A stretch of 64,000 nucleotides of DNA from Ferrimonas balearica (lineage in GTDB: Bacteria; Pseudomonadota; Gammaproteobacteria; Enterobacterales; Shewanellaceae). The notes under the pieces are model-generated. The model did no database searches, was not told where the DNA came from, and saw nothing but the letters and a program-made list of their open reading frames with translations. Of this stretch, positions 27,816 through 35,095 are shown piece by piece. Position 1 is the first letter of the stretch. Each line of letters starts with the position of its first letter. The position numbers and the translations under genes were made by a program. The stretch lies in the NCBI RefSeq assembly GCF_019802085.1, contig NZ_JAHVHV010000006.1, forward strand, positions 1 to 64,000, read 5' to 3'.

Positions 27816-30140
27816 ATGGACCAGATTTCACACACCATTGCCCAGGAGCTGGGAGTGCGTCCCCAGCAGGTGCACGCCGCCGTTACCCTGCTGGACGAGG
27901 GGGCCACGGTGCCCTTTATCGCCCGCTACCGTAAAGAGGTTACCGGCACCCTGGACGACACCCAGCTGCGAACCCTGGAAACCCGACTGGGCTACCTGCG
28001 GGAGCTGAGTGAGCGCCGCGGCGCCATCCTCAAGTCCATCGAGGAGCAGGGCAAACTGACCGACGCGCTGCGCGCCGCCATCGAGGGGGCCGACACCAAG
28101 ACCGCCCTGGAAGATCTCTACCTGCCCTACAAGCCCAAGCGCCGCACCAAAGGGCAGATCGCACTGGAGGCGGGACTGGGGCCGGTGGCCGACGGCCTGT
28201 TCGACAACCCGAACCAGGATCCGGAAGCCCTGGCCGCCCAGCACCTCAACGCCGAGGCCGGCTTCGACAGCACCAAGGCGGTGTTGGACGGTGCCCGGGC
28301 CATCCTGATGGAGCGCTTCGCCGAAGACGCCACCCTACTGGCAACGATCCGGACCCACCTCAAGCAGAACGCCCTGCTCAAAAGCCAGCTGGTGGCGGGC
28401 ATGGAGCAATCCGGCGCCAAGTTCCGCGACTACTTCGACCACGCGGAGCCCCTGAGCAAGGTGCCCTCCCACCGGGCCCTGGCGATGCTGCGGGGCCGCA
28501 ACGAGGGGGTGCTGGCGCTGTCGCTGGACGCGGATCCGGGCAAAGAGGAAGGGGATCGCTCCTCCTACTGCGAACAGATCATCGCCAACCATTTCCAGGT
28601 GCCTACCGGCAACGGCGCCGGCGAGCGCTGGCTGCAGCAGGTGTGCCAATGGACCTGGCGGGTCAAGGTCAGCCTCGCGATGGAGACCGAGCTGGTGGGG
28701 GATCTGCGGGAGCGGGCCGAAACCGACGCCATCAAGGTGTTCGCCGAGAACCTCTCGGACCTGCTGATGGCCGCTCCGGCGGGGATGCGCCCCACCCTGG
28801 CGCTGGATCCCGGCCTGCGGACCGGCTGCAAGGTGGCGGTGGTGGACGGCACCGGCAAGCTGGTGGCCACCGACACCATCTACCCCCACGCCCCACAGAA
28901 CCGCTGGGACGCCGCCCTGGCGGTGCTGGCCAAGCTGGTGACCGCCCACGGGGTTGAGCTGATTGCCGTGGGCAACGGCACTGCCTCCCGGGAGACCGAC
29001 AAACTGGCCGGCGAGCTCATCAAGGCGCTCAAGCGCCCCGGCCTGACCAAGGTGATGGTCAGCGAAGCGGGGGCGTCCGTCTACTCCGCCTCGGAAGTGG
29101 CGGCCAAGGAGTTTCCCGAGCTGGACGTGGCCTTGCGCGGTGCTGTCTCCATCGGCCGCCGGCTGCAGGACCCCCTGGCGGAGCTGGTGAAGATCGAGCC
29201 CAAGTCCATCGGCGTCGGCCAATACCAGCACGACGTCAGCCAGACTCAGCTGGCCCGCTCCCTGGATGCCGTGGTGGAGGATTGCGTAAACGGGGTGGGA
29301 GTGGATCTCAATACCGCCTCGGTGCCCCTGCTCACCCGGGTAGCCGGCCTGACCCGCACCCTGGCCCAGAACATCGTCCAGTTCCGCGACGAGCATGGCC
29401 GCTTTACCGATCGCAAACAGCTGCTCAAGGTGGCCCGGCTGGGGCCCAAGGCGTTCGAGCAGTGCGCCGGCTTCTTGCGCATCGCCCAGGGGAAGAACCC
29501 GCTGGACGGCTCCGGGGTGCACCCGGAGGCCTACCCGGTGGTGGCCCGGATCAGCGCCCACACCGGGGTCGCCGTCGAGGCGCTGGTGGGCAACTCTGGG
29601 GTGCTCAAAAGCGTGCGGGCCGCGGATTTCATCGACGAGCGCTTCGGCCTGCCCACGGTCACCGACATCCTCAAGGAGCTGGACAAGCCGGGCCGGGATC
29701 CCCGGGGCCAGTTCGAGACCGCCGCCTTCGCCGACGGGGTGGAGAAGATCTCCGATCTGGAGCCCGGCATGGTGCTGGAGGGGGTGGTGACCAACGTGGC
29801 CAACTTCGGCGCCTTTGTCGACATCGGCGTCCACCAGGACGGCCTGGTGCACATCAGTGCCCTGTCCAACAAGTTCGTGGAGGATCCGCGCACCGTGGTC
29901 AAAGCCGGCGACGTGGTCAAGGTGAAGGTGATGGAGGTGGAGATCGAGCGCAAACGGATCGGTCTGTCCATGCGCCTGGACGATCAGCCCGGCGAACAGC
30001 GCAGTCAGCGCGGCACAGGCCAGGCCCGCAGCGAGCGCCCAGCCCGGCGGCCCCAGAAAGGCCAGGGGGCAGGTTCCTCTGGCGGGGCCCTCTCCGGCGC
30101 CTTCGCCGACGCCTTTGCCAACGCCAAGAAGCGTCGCTGA
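27816..30140 (+). CDS. tex: RNA-binding transcription accessory protein Tex
   Basis: Tex is a conserved nucleic-acid-binding protein of the transcription machinery. The 774-residue protein shows the N-terminal helical Tex domain ([21 protein letters not shown]), a YqgF-like nuclease fold from about 330 ([17 protein letters not shown]), helix-hairpin-helix motifs at about 500-560 ([16 protein letters not shown]) and a C-terminal S1 domain at about 650-720 ([20 protein letters not shown]), then a basic low-complexity tail rich in Gln/Arg/Pro. Confidence 0.96.
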   Translation: MDQISHTIAQELGVRPQQVHAAVTLLDEGATVPFIARYRKEVTGTLDDTQLRTLETRLGYLRELSERRGAILKSIEEQGKLTDALRAAIEGADTKTALEDLYLPYKPKRRTKGQIALEAGLGPVADGLFDNPNQDPEALAAQHLNAEAGFDSTKAVLDGARAILMERFAEDATLLATIRTHLKQNALLKSQLVAGMEQSGAKFRDYFDHAEPLSKVPSHRALAMLRGRNEGVLALSLDADPGKEEGDRSSYCEQIIANHFQVPTGNGAGERWLQQVCQWTWRVKVSLAMETELVGDLRERAETDAIKVFAENLSDLLMAAPAGMRPTLALDPGLRTGCKVAVVDGTGKLVATDTIYPHAPQNRWDAALAVLAKLVTAHGVELIAVGNGTASRETDKLAGELIKALKRPGLTKVMVSEAGASVYSASEVAAKEFPELDVALRGAVSIGRRLQDPLAELVKIEPKSIGVGQYQHDVSQTQLARSLDAVVEDCVNGVGVDLNTASVPLLTRVAGLTRTLAQNIVQFRDEHGRFTDRKQLLKVARLGPKAFEQCAGFLRIAQGKNPLDGSGVHPEAYPVVARISAHTGVAVEALVGNSGVLKSVRAADFIDERFGLPTVTDILKELDKPGRDPRGQFETAAFADGVEKISDLEPGMVLEGVVTNVANFGAFVDIGVHQDGLVHISALSNKFVEDPRTVVKAGDVVKVKVMEVEIERKRIGLSMRLDDQPGEQRSQRGTGQARSERPARRPQKGQGAGSSGGALSGAFADAFANAKKRR

Positions 30141-30157
30141 GCAACGCGCTCGAGATC

Positions 30158-30186
30158 AAAAAGCCGCCCCTTGGGGCGGCTTTTTT
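30158..30186. terminator. bidirectional terminator after tex
   Basis: A5 GCCGCCCC / GGGGCGGC T6 stem with a two-base loop; shared with the convergent small lipoprotein gene. Confidence 0.92.
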
Positions 30187-30192
30187 GTGCGT

Positions 30193-30363
30193 TCACTGCC
30201 AGTCGGCCTGGTCCCAGTGTTCGCTGTCCCAGATCAGCACCACCTCGGTGCTGGCGGGCGGTTCGATGGGGTTGACCGGCGTCATCCCCCCGTCGTTCGA
30301 CTCGCGGTCACTGCCGCAGGCGGCCAGTAGCAGCGCACCGGCCAGGATCACCACAGGCTTCAT
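30193..30363 (-). CDS. small lipoprotein, 56 residues
   Basis: A short unannotated-looking gene: ATG 30363, stop TGA 30193-30195. The product starts MKPVVILAGALLLAAC, a clean lipoprotein signal with lipidated Cys16, followed by an acidic, Pro-rich linker (NPIEPPAST) and a Trp-rich end (WDSEHWDQADWQ). A GAGGTG ribosome site lies upstream and the start is only seven bases after the stop of the 248-residue secreted protein, so the two are probably one operon. I recognise no family. Confidence 0.65.
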   Translation of the reverse strand: MKPVVILAGALLLAACGSDRESNDGGMTPVNPIEPPASTEVVLIWDSEHWDQADWQ

Positions 30364-30370
30364 GGGCACC

Positions 30371-31117
30371 TCACCTCAGGCTGGAGTGGAAGTAAACCTG
30401 GTAGCCCCCCAACAGGGCGGCTTCGATCGCTTCCAGGCTGGGCAACTGCTCCGGCTGCAGCTGGTAGTCGCCGCTGTCGTCCCGCGAAAAGCTTACCTGG
30501 CCCAGGTCGAAACGCACCTCGTTGCTGAACCAGATGTTGCCGTGCTCCGGGTGGGTGACGGTCAGGCGGGCCTCGGTGTAGAAGTGGGCGGTCACCTGCT
30601 CGGCATCGCTGAGGTCGTACGCCACCCGGAAGACGTTGTCCAGGCGAGCGGTGTGCTGACAGAACTTGAGGTGCTTGCTGCTGCCGGCAAAATCAGCGCT
30701 GATCACCCCCTGGGAAACCTCCGGCTGGGGTTGCGGGGCCAGGGGCACCATCAGCTGCAGGCGATTCTGGGTGCCATCGATGTCCATCAGAGTGAAGGCG
30801 CTGCTGATAAAGCGCACGCCGGCGTAGGTGTCCTGGGCACCGATGTCGATGCTGGCGCACAGGTGGCCGTCGTACTCCGGGAACAGCTGGTCAACCCGCT
30901 CCTGCAATTCGCCAAGGTGGCTTTGCAGGTCGCTCACCTCGGTGGAGAGGGCGCTGACCTGGTCATCACTGGCGGCCTGAGCCTGGGCCAGGTAGTCGAA
31001 ATTGGCGTTCACTTCGCTGGCCTTGGCGGCGGTACCGGCTTCGAACTGGTGGGGCACTTGGGCGGCAGCGGCGGTGCTGAGGAAAAGGGCCGCGGCCAGG
31101 GAAACACGTTGAATCAT
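30371..31117 (-). CDS. secreted protein of unknown function with coiled coil
   Basis: A 248-residue protein with a signal peptide (hydrophobic core AALFLSTAAAA, cleavage near residue 20). The mature start has FEAGTAAKASEVNANFDYL, a motif recurring at the start of many exported proteins and tail-fibre-like proteins of marine gammaproteobacteria, then a short coiled coil (VSALSTEVSDLQSHLGELQERVDQL, residues about 55-79 as cited in pieces) and a beta-rich domain to the end. It is divergent from a LysR gene and leads into the 56-residue lipoprotein. Function unknown. Confidence 0.75.
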   Translation of the reverse strand: MIQRVSLAAALFLSTAAAAQVPHQFEAGTAAKASEVNANFDYLAQAQAASDDQVSALSTEVSDLQSHLGELQERVDQLFPEYDGHLCASIDIGAQDTYAGVRFISSAFTLMDIDGTQNRLQLMVPLAPQPQPEVSQGVISADFAGSSKHLKFCQHTARLDNVFRVAYDLSDAEQVTAHFYTEARLTVTHPEHGNIWFSNEVRFDLGQVSFSRDDSGDYQLQPEQLPSLEAIEAALLGGYQVYFHSSLR

Positions 31118-31406
31118 TATCGGCTCCTAAGGGGACGGCTGTTGCACTCCTCGCGCCGCCGTTGCCCGGTCTGACACCCCATCCCATCGGTGTCCGGTTT
31201 TTTCGGGGCCATTCTGCCCTCCTCCCCCCTTGCCGCAATTCTGAGCGACCAAGTTGTGAACCCTGGGCTTACCCAACGGACGCGCAATGCCGCCACAAAC
31301 CTCACTTACTTCATTATTTACAGCAACTTACCTTATATCGCTGAAACGCTTCTCAGGGCTGATAAAGCTGATAAGCTGTGTTTATCACCAACGAGCTTCT
31401 GACCCC
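31118..31406. other. intergenic region between the secreted protein and lysR
   Basis: A 289-base non-coding stretch, AT-richer at its right end. It holds a dyad ACACC ... GGTGT followed by a T6 run (about 31174-31202) that looks like a terminator but has no gene feeding it, and the LysR operator candidate at 31369-31387. No ORF is supported. Confidence 0.6.
31369..31387. promoter_or_regulatory. candidate LysR operator, copy 1
   Basis: TGATAA-n7-TTATCA is a perfect dyad containing the LysR-type T-n11-A pattern, 19 bases before the lysR start, flanked by C on both outer sides. A second CTGATAA half-site lies directly upstream (31359-31365). The same dyad with one change recurs at 32384-32402, before the next gene. 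Confidence 0.6.
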
Positions 31407-32354
31407 ATGGCCAAAGATCGCTTCCAGAACCTGGACCTCAACCTGCTCAAAACCCTGCAAGTGCTGGCCCAGGAGGGCAACATGCGCCGAGCCGCCGAGC
31501 GGCTGCACGTCACCCAGCCCGCCGTCAGTCACGCCCTGCAGCGTTTGCGCCACCACTTCGAGGATGAGCTGTTCATCAAGGTGCGCGGCGGCATGGCCCC
31601 CACCCAGGTCGCCCAGGCCTTGCTTGAGCGCCTCAAGCCGGCCCTGGAGGGGTTAGCCGAGGCGGTCAACGACGCCGAAGCGTTTGATCCGGCCCAACTG
31701 GACAGCCGCCTGCGCATCGCCCTGGCACCCCACCTGGCCTACTACTTCGGCGCCGAGCTGTTTCGGGCCATCCACCGAGTCGCCCCCAAGGCGTCACTGG
31801 AGCTGGTGGACTGGGGGGTAAACACCCAGGTACAGCTGCTCAATGGTGAGCTCGACCTGGCGGTCAATATCAATGTTACCGGGCTCTCCAAGGAGCTGGT
31901 GTCGGCCCCCCTCATCACCGAAACCGGGGCGCTGCTGGTGCACCACAGCCATCCTTTCCAGGGCGAGCGGATCACCCCGGCCCAACTGGCCCCATATGGC
32001 CTGGCCTGCCTTATCAACCCCGGTGTCAACGATCGGGTGCCACTGATCTCCAAGGTGCTGGAAGCCCACGGCGAAAGCGCCCAGGTGCGGTTTCGCTCCA
32101 CCTCGCCCCAAGCCATCCTCAACGTGCTCAGGCAACAGCCCTACTGCTATCCCATGAGCCGCCTGGTGATGCCCAAACAAGACCCGGAGTTTCGCCTGCT
32201 GGAGCTGGATGTGGCGCGGCATTACCTGGAGCACAGCATGCTCGCCTACTACCACCGGGGCCACAGCCACCCGGCCGTCACCTTATGGCTGGTCCAGACC
32301 CTGGCACAGATGCTGCGCCACAGCGCACGCCAACATTTGACGACCCACCCCTGA
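31407..32354 (+). CDS. LysR-family transcriptional regulator
   Basis: A 315-residue LysR-type regulator. The winged helix-turn-helix is at about residues 20-45 (NMRRAAERLHVTQPAVSHALQRLR), followed by FEDELFIKVRGGMAPT and a substrate-binding domain (LRIALAPHLAYYFG). ATG 31407 starts MAKDRFQNLDLNLL, normal for the NodD/LeuO-like branch. Flanked by a matching dyad operator before itself and before the outer-membrane protein gene, so autoregulation and control of that neighbour are likely; the effector is unknown. Confidence 0.92.
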   Translation: MAKDRFQNLDLNLLKTLQVLAQEGNMRRAAERLHVTQPAVSHALQRLRHHFEDELFIKVRGGMAPTQVAQALLERLKPALEGLAEAVNDAEAFDPAQLDSRLRIALAPHLAYYFGAELFRAIHRVAPKASLELVDWGVNTQVQLLNGELDLAVNINVTGLSKELVSAPLITETGALLVHHSHPFQGERITPAQLAPYGLACLINPGVNDRVPLISKVLEAHGESAQVRFRSTSPQAILNVLRQQPYCYPMSRLVMPKQDPEFRLLELDVARHYLEHSMLAYYHRGHSHPAVTLWLVQTLAQMLRHSARQHLTTHP

Positions 32355-32383
32355 CGACAGGCTGTCTGACGTTTGGCGAGGTC

Positions 32384-32402
32384 TGATAAACCAGTCTAAT
32401 CA
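32384..32402. promoter_or_regulatory. candidate LysR operator, copy 2
   Basis: TGATAA-n7-TAATCA, same spacing and same C flanks as copy 1, differing by one base in the arms. It lies about 100 bases before the ATG of the outer-membrane protein gene and 30 bases after the lysR stop. Confidence 0.6.
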
Positions 32403-32483
32403 CGCTGTTCAGTAGCGGTCATTGGTCAACCGCTCGGCAACGCCCTACCCTGCGACGCCCCATCCATCGACTTTGGCGTCCAG

Positions 32484-33065
32484 ATGCGTGCTCTACTGAC
32501 CCTGCTTATCGTCCTGACGGCGCTGCCGGCCCAGGCCCTGTTTGATACCGAGGGCAAACGTCTCGGCCTGCACTTTGGCCAGGTGCGCTACGATACCGAC
32601 GGCCTGTACGACCATTACCGCTTCGAGCAGCGTGACCTGAGCTGGGGCTTCTACGCGGCGGCGCCGCTCGCCCCCTGGCTGGACATGGAGGTGCATTACA
32701 ACCACCTGGGCAGCTACGAGATCCAGGATTCTGCGTTCCACTACTGGCGCGACACCTTCCACAGCTTCACCACCACCGCCCGTTTTCACCGCGCCCTGGG
32801 GGCGAGCTGGGAGATCTCCGGTCGATTAGGCCTGGGGGCGGTGTACCTCAAGCAGAAGGCGATCATCTGGGAGGGGGGACAGGGGATGGATCTGGCCAGC
32901 GGCGGCGCAGACATTCACGCCGGGCTGGGCACCGCCTGGCGCTTCCACCCCAAGCTGGCGCTGACCCTGGATTACGAGCATCACAGCTTTCTGGTGGCCA
33001 GTGGCAAGCGGGACTACGTTCAGAGCCTGGCCGGGGGTCGCATCGGTCTGCGCTACACCTTCTAA
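32484..33065 (+). CDS. outer-membrane beta-barrel protein, putative
   Basis: A 193-residue exported protein: signal peptide MRALLTLLIVLTALPAQA, then alternating aromatic and polar strands with loops, ending in RIGLRYTF, the C-terminal Phe typical of barrels inserted by BAM. It looks like a small 8-strand barrel of the OmpA/OmpW size class, but I cannot assign a subfamily. Downstream of the LysR gene and preceded by the second operator copy. Confidence 0.7.
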   Translation: MRALLTLLIVLTALPAQALFDTEGKRLGLHFGQVRYDTDGLYDHYRFEQRDLSWGFYAAAPLAPWLDMEVHYNHLGSYEIQDSAFHYWRDTFHSFTTTARFHRALGASWEISGRLGLGAVYLKQKAIIWEGGQGMDLASGGADIHAGLGTAWRFHPKLALTLDYEHHSFLVASGKRDYVQSLAGGRIGLRYTF

Positions 33066-33071
33066 CCGCCC

Positions 33072-33527
33072 CTAGGTGCGGGCTTCGAATCCCGGAGGGC
33101 TGGCCGGCTCGGCCGCCCGGGCGTAGTGACGCTGCACAATGGCGGCAAAGCGCTGGTAAGCGGAGGGGTCCAGCGCCGAGGCCGGATGGGGGGCGGGGAG
33201 CGTCTCACTGCTGCGGCGCCGACTGCCGGGCCGCTCCATCACCGGCCGGGCCTGGGCCAGGGCCTCGCGCCAACTCAGGGGGGCCTGGGCCTCCTGCTCC
33301 GGGTTGGATTGCCCCTCTTCCTGCGCCTGCTCCTCGGAAGCGTGCTCCTCTTGCCGCTCCACCACCGGTCGCTCCCGCTCGGGATCCAGCGCCCGCTCCG
33401 CCGCACTCTTGCTCAGCGCTTCGGGACGGCTGATGGGCACCCGCGCCGCCGCCTCCAGCTGCGCACTCTCGGTGGCCGGATTGGTGGTGGCAATGGGAAC
33501 ATTGGGAAAATTGGAAACCAGGAACAC
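33072..33527 (-). CDS. conserved hypothetical protein
   Basis: GTG 33527 is preferred: GGGAGG lies ten bases before it, whereas the longer frame would start at a TTG without one. The 151-residue product is hydrophilic, Glu/Ala/Arg-rich and probably disordered in the middle (about 50-110). The N-terminal VPIATTNPATESA and PISRPEALSKSAAERALDPE stretches resemble a small protein I recall beside bioH in Shewanella and Vibrio, of unknown function. It follows bioH closely on the same strand. Confidence 0.7.
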   Translation of the reverse strand: MFLVSNFPNVPIATTNPATESAQLEAAARVPISRPEALSKSAAERALDPERERPVVERQEEHASEEQAQEEGQSNPEQEAQAPLSWREALAQARPVMERPGSRRRSSETLPAPHPASALDPSAYQRFAAIVQRHYARAAEPASPPGFEART

Positions 33528-33561
33528 GGTGGCGACACCTCCCTGGTTAATTATCAACCAA

Positions 33562-34359
33562 TCAGAGGCTTAGGTAAAACGCTTTGAGCACTTCGCCGGT
33601 TTCGGCGGGGTGGGAGATGAAGGGGGCATGAGCCGCCTTGGTCAGCACCAGAGACCGGGACTGGGGAGCCAGCCGATCTACTGCAGTGACCCCTCGGGCC
33701 GGCACCAGGCCATCCAGTCGGCCATAGAGGCGCAGCCAGGGGCAGGCGATCTCCGCCAGCTCGACACGCAGGTCCACCTCGGCCAGCAGGGTCAATCCCC
33801 CGGCCAGGGCCCGAGGATCCGGCGCCGGCCGCCCGGAGACCGCCTGACGCAGGGCCCGCACGTCCGCCTTGGCGCTGGGGGAGCCCATCGCCTGCAGGGC
33901 GAAAAAGCGCTCCAGGGTGCGGGGCAGATCCGTCGCCAGCTGCTCGGCAAACTGGCTGAGGACCTCGGGGGGGATCCCCCGCCAGCCGTCTCGAGCCTGG
34001 AAACAGGGCGAGCTGGCCAGGGTCACCAGGCTGCGGACCCGTTGCGGCGCCAACAGGGCCGCCTTTTGCGCCACCAGTCCCCCCAAGGACCAGCCCAGCA
34101 GGTGCACCGGCCCGTCACAGCTTGCCAGCAGGGCGTCCACCCAAGGCTCGAGGCGATCGCCACTGCCCAGGGCGGGAGAGGCGCCAAAGCCCGGCAGATC
34201 CACCGCACCGACGCGAAACCCCAAGTCCGCCAATTGCGGCGCCAGGCCCTGCCAGACGGCGCCGTTCATCCCCCAGCCATGGAGCAGGAGCAGTGGCTCA
34301 CCACTTCCCTGCCATTGGATGTGCAGGCCGGGCTTGGCTAGGCTGGAGGCTATGGACAT
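33562..34359 (-). CDS. bioH: pimeloyl-ACP methyl ester esterase BioH
   Basis: BioH removes the methyl group from pimeloyl-ACP methyl ester, ending pimelate synthesis for biotin. The 265-residue alpha/beta hydrolase has LLLLHGWGMNGAVW, the nucleophile elbow GWSLGG with Ser91, GRLDGLVP for the acid and AHAPFISHP for the His. ATG 34359 has AAGGAA upstream. The start codon overlaps that of the divergent comF by two bases, the same bioH/gntX arrangement as in E. coli but tighter. Confidence 0.93.
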   Translation of the reverse strand: MSIASSLAKPGLHIQWQGSGEPLLLLHGWGMNGAVWQGLAPQLADLGFRVGAVDLPGFGASPALGSGDRLEPWVDALLASCDGPVHLLGWSLGGLVAQKAALLAPQRVRSLVTLASSPCFQARDGWRGIPPEVLSQFAEQLATDLPRTLERFFALQAMGSPSAKADVRALRQAVSGRPAPDPRALAGGLTLLAEVDLRVELAEIACPWLRLYGRLDGLVPARGVTAVDRLAPQSRSLVLTKAAHAPFISHPAETGEVLKAFYLSL

Positions 34360-35095
34360 GGACGTTTCCTTACTGCTGGGACGCTTGCTGCGTCAGTTGG
34401 AGCGCAGTTTACCCAACCGCTGCCTGCTCTGTCAGCAGCCCCTGTCGCAGGGACAGGGGCTGTGCGACGTGTGCCTGTCGGACCACGACCCCGGGGATCT
34501 CTGCCTCGGCTGCACCGGCCCGCTGCCGGCCCCGGTGCCCTGGCGCTGCGGCCCCTGCCTGGCCCGAAAGCGCTGGCGCCCGCTGGTGACCGCCTTCCCC
34601 TACCACAGTCCCCCGGGCTACCTGACCGGTGCCATCAAGATCCACGGCCAACTGGCCCTGCTGCCCCCACTGTGCGACGCCCTGGCCCAGCGGATCACCG
34701 ATTTGTGGGCCCTGGGCGCTCTGCCCCGCCCCGACCTCCTGGTGCCGGTGCCCATGCACCCGAGCAAGCTGCCCCAGCGGGGCTTCAACCACGCACTGCT
34801 GATCGCCAACGCCCTGGGGCAACGGCTGAGCCTGCCGGTGGCCCCGGAGCTGGTGCGCAAGGTACGCCGGACCCGGGACCAGCATGGTCTCAGCGGCGCC
34901 GAGCGACGGCGCAATCTGGTGGGGTGTTTCGAGGTGGTGCCCGGGGCGGCCCGGGCCCAGCTAGCGCTGGTGGACGACGTGGTGACCACCGGGGCCACCT
35001 TCGCCGCTCTGGCCGCCAGCTTGCGCCGGGAGGGCCATGGGGTCAGTCAATACTGGGCCCTGGCCAGCGCCATGAGCCCAGCCCGGTTCAGTTGA
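34358..35095 (+). CDS. comF: ComF/GntX family phosphoribosyltransferase-like protein
   Basis: A 245-residue ComF-type protein (GntX/YhgH in E. coli), linked to natural transformation and use of DNA as nutrient in other species. The N-terminus has zinc-finger-like cysteine pairs (CLLC, CDVC, CLGC, CGPC) and the C-terminus a phosphoribosyltransferase motif LALVDDVVTTGATF. ATG 34358 is favoured over 34352 because GGAGG (34345-34349) is eight bases before it. Convergent with, and overlapping by eight bases, the M14 peptidase gene. Confidence 0.9.
   Translation: MDVSLLLGRLLRQLERSLPNRCLLCQQPLSQGQGLCDVCLSDHDPGDLCLGCTGPLPAPVPWRCGPCLARKRWRPLVTAFPYHSPPGYLTGAIKIHGQLALLPPLCDALAQRITDLWALGALPRPDLLVPVPMHPSKLPQRGFNHALLIANALGQRLSLPVAPELVRKVRRTRDQHGLSGAERRRNLVGCFEVVPGAARAQLALVDDVVTTGATFAALAASLRREGHGVSQYWALASAMSPARFS

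Noticed and set aside
31170-31205. Dyad with T6 run as a terminator.
   Set aside because: No gene reads into it on the plus strand and the arms are weak; left as a remark in the intergenic entry.
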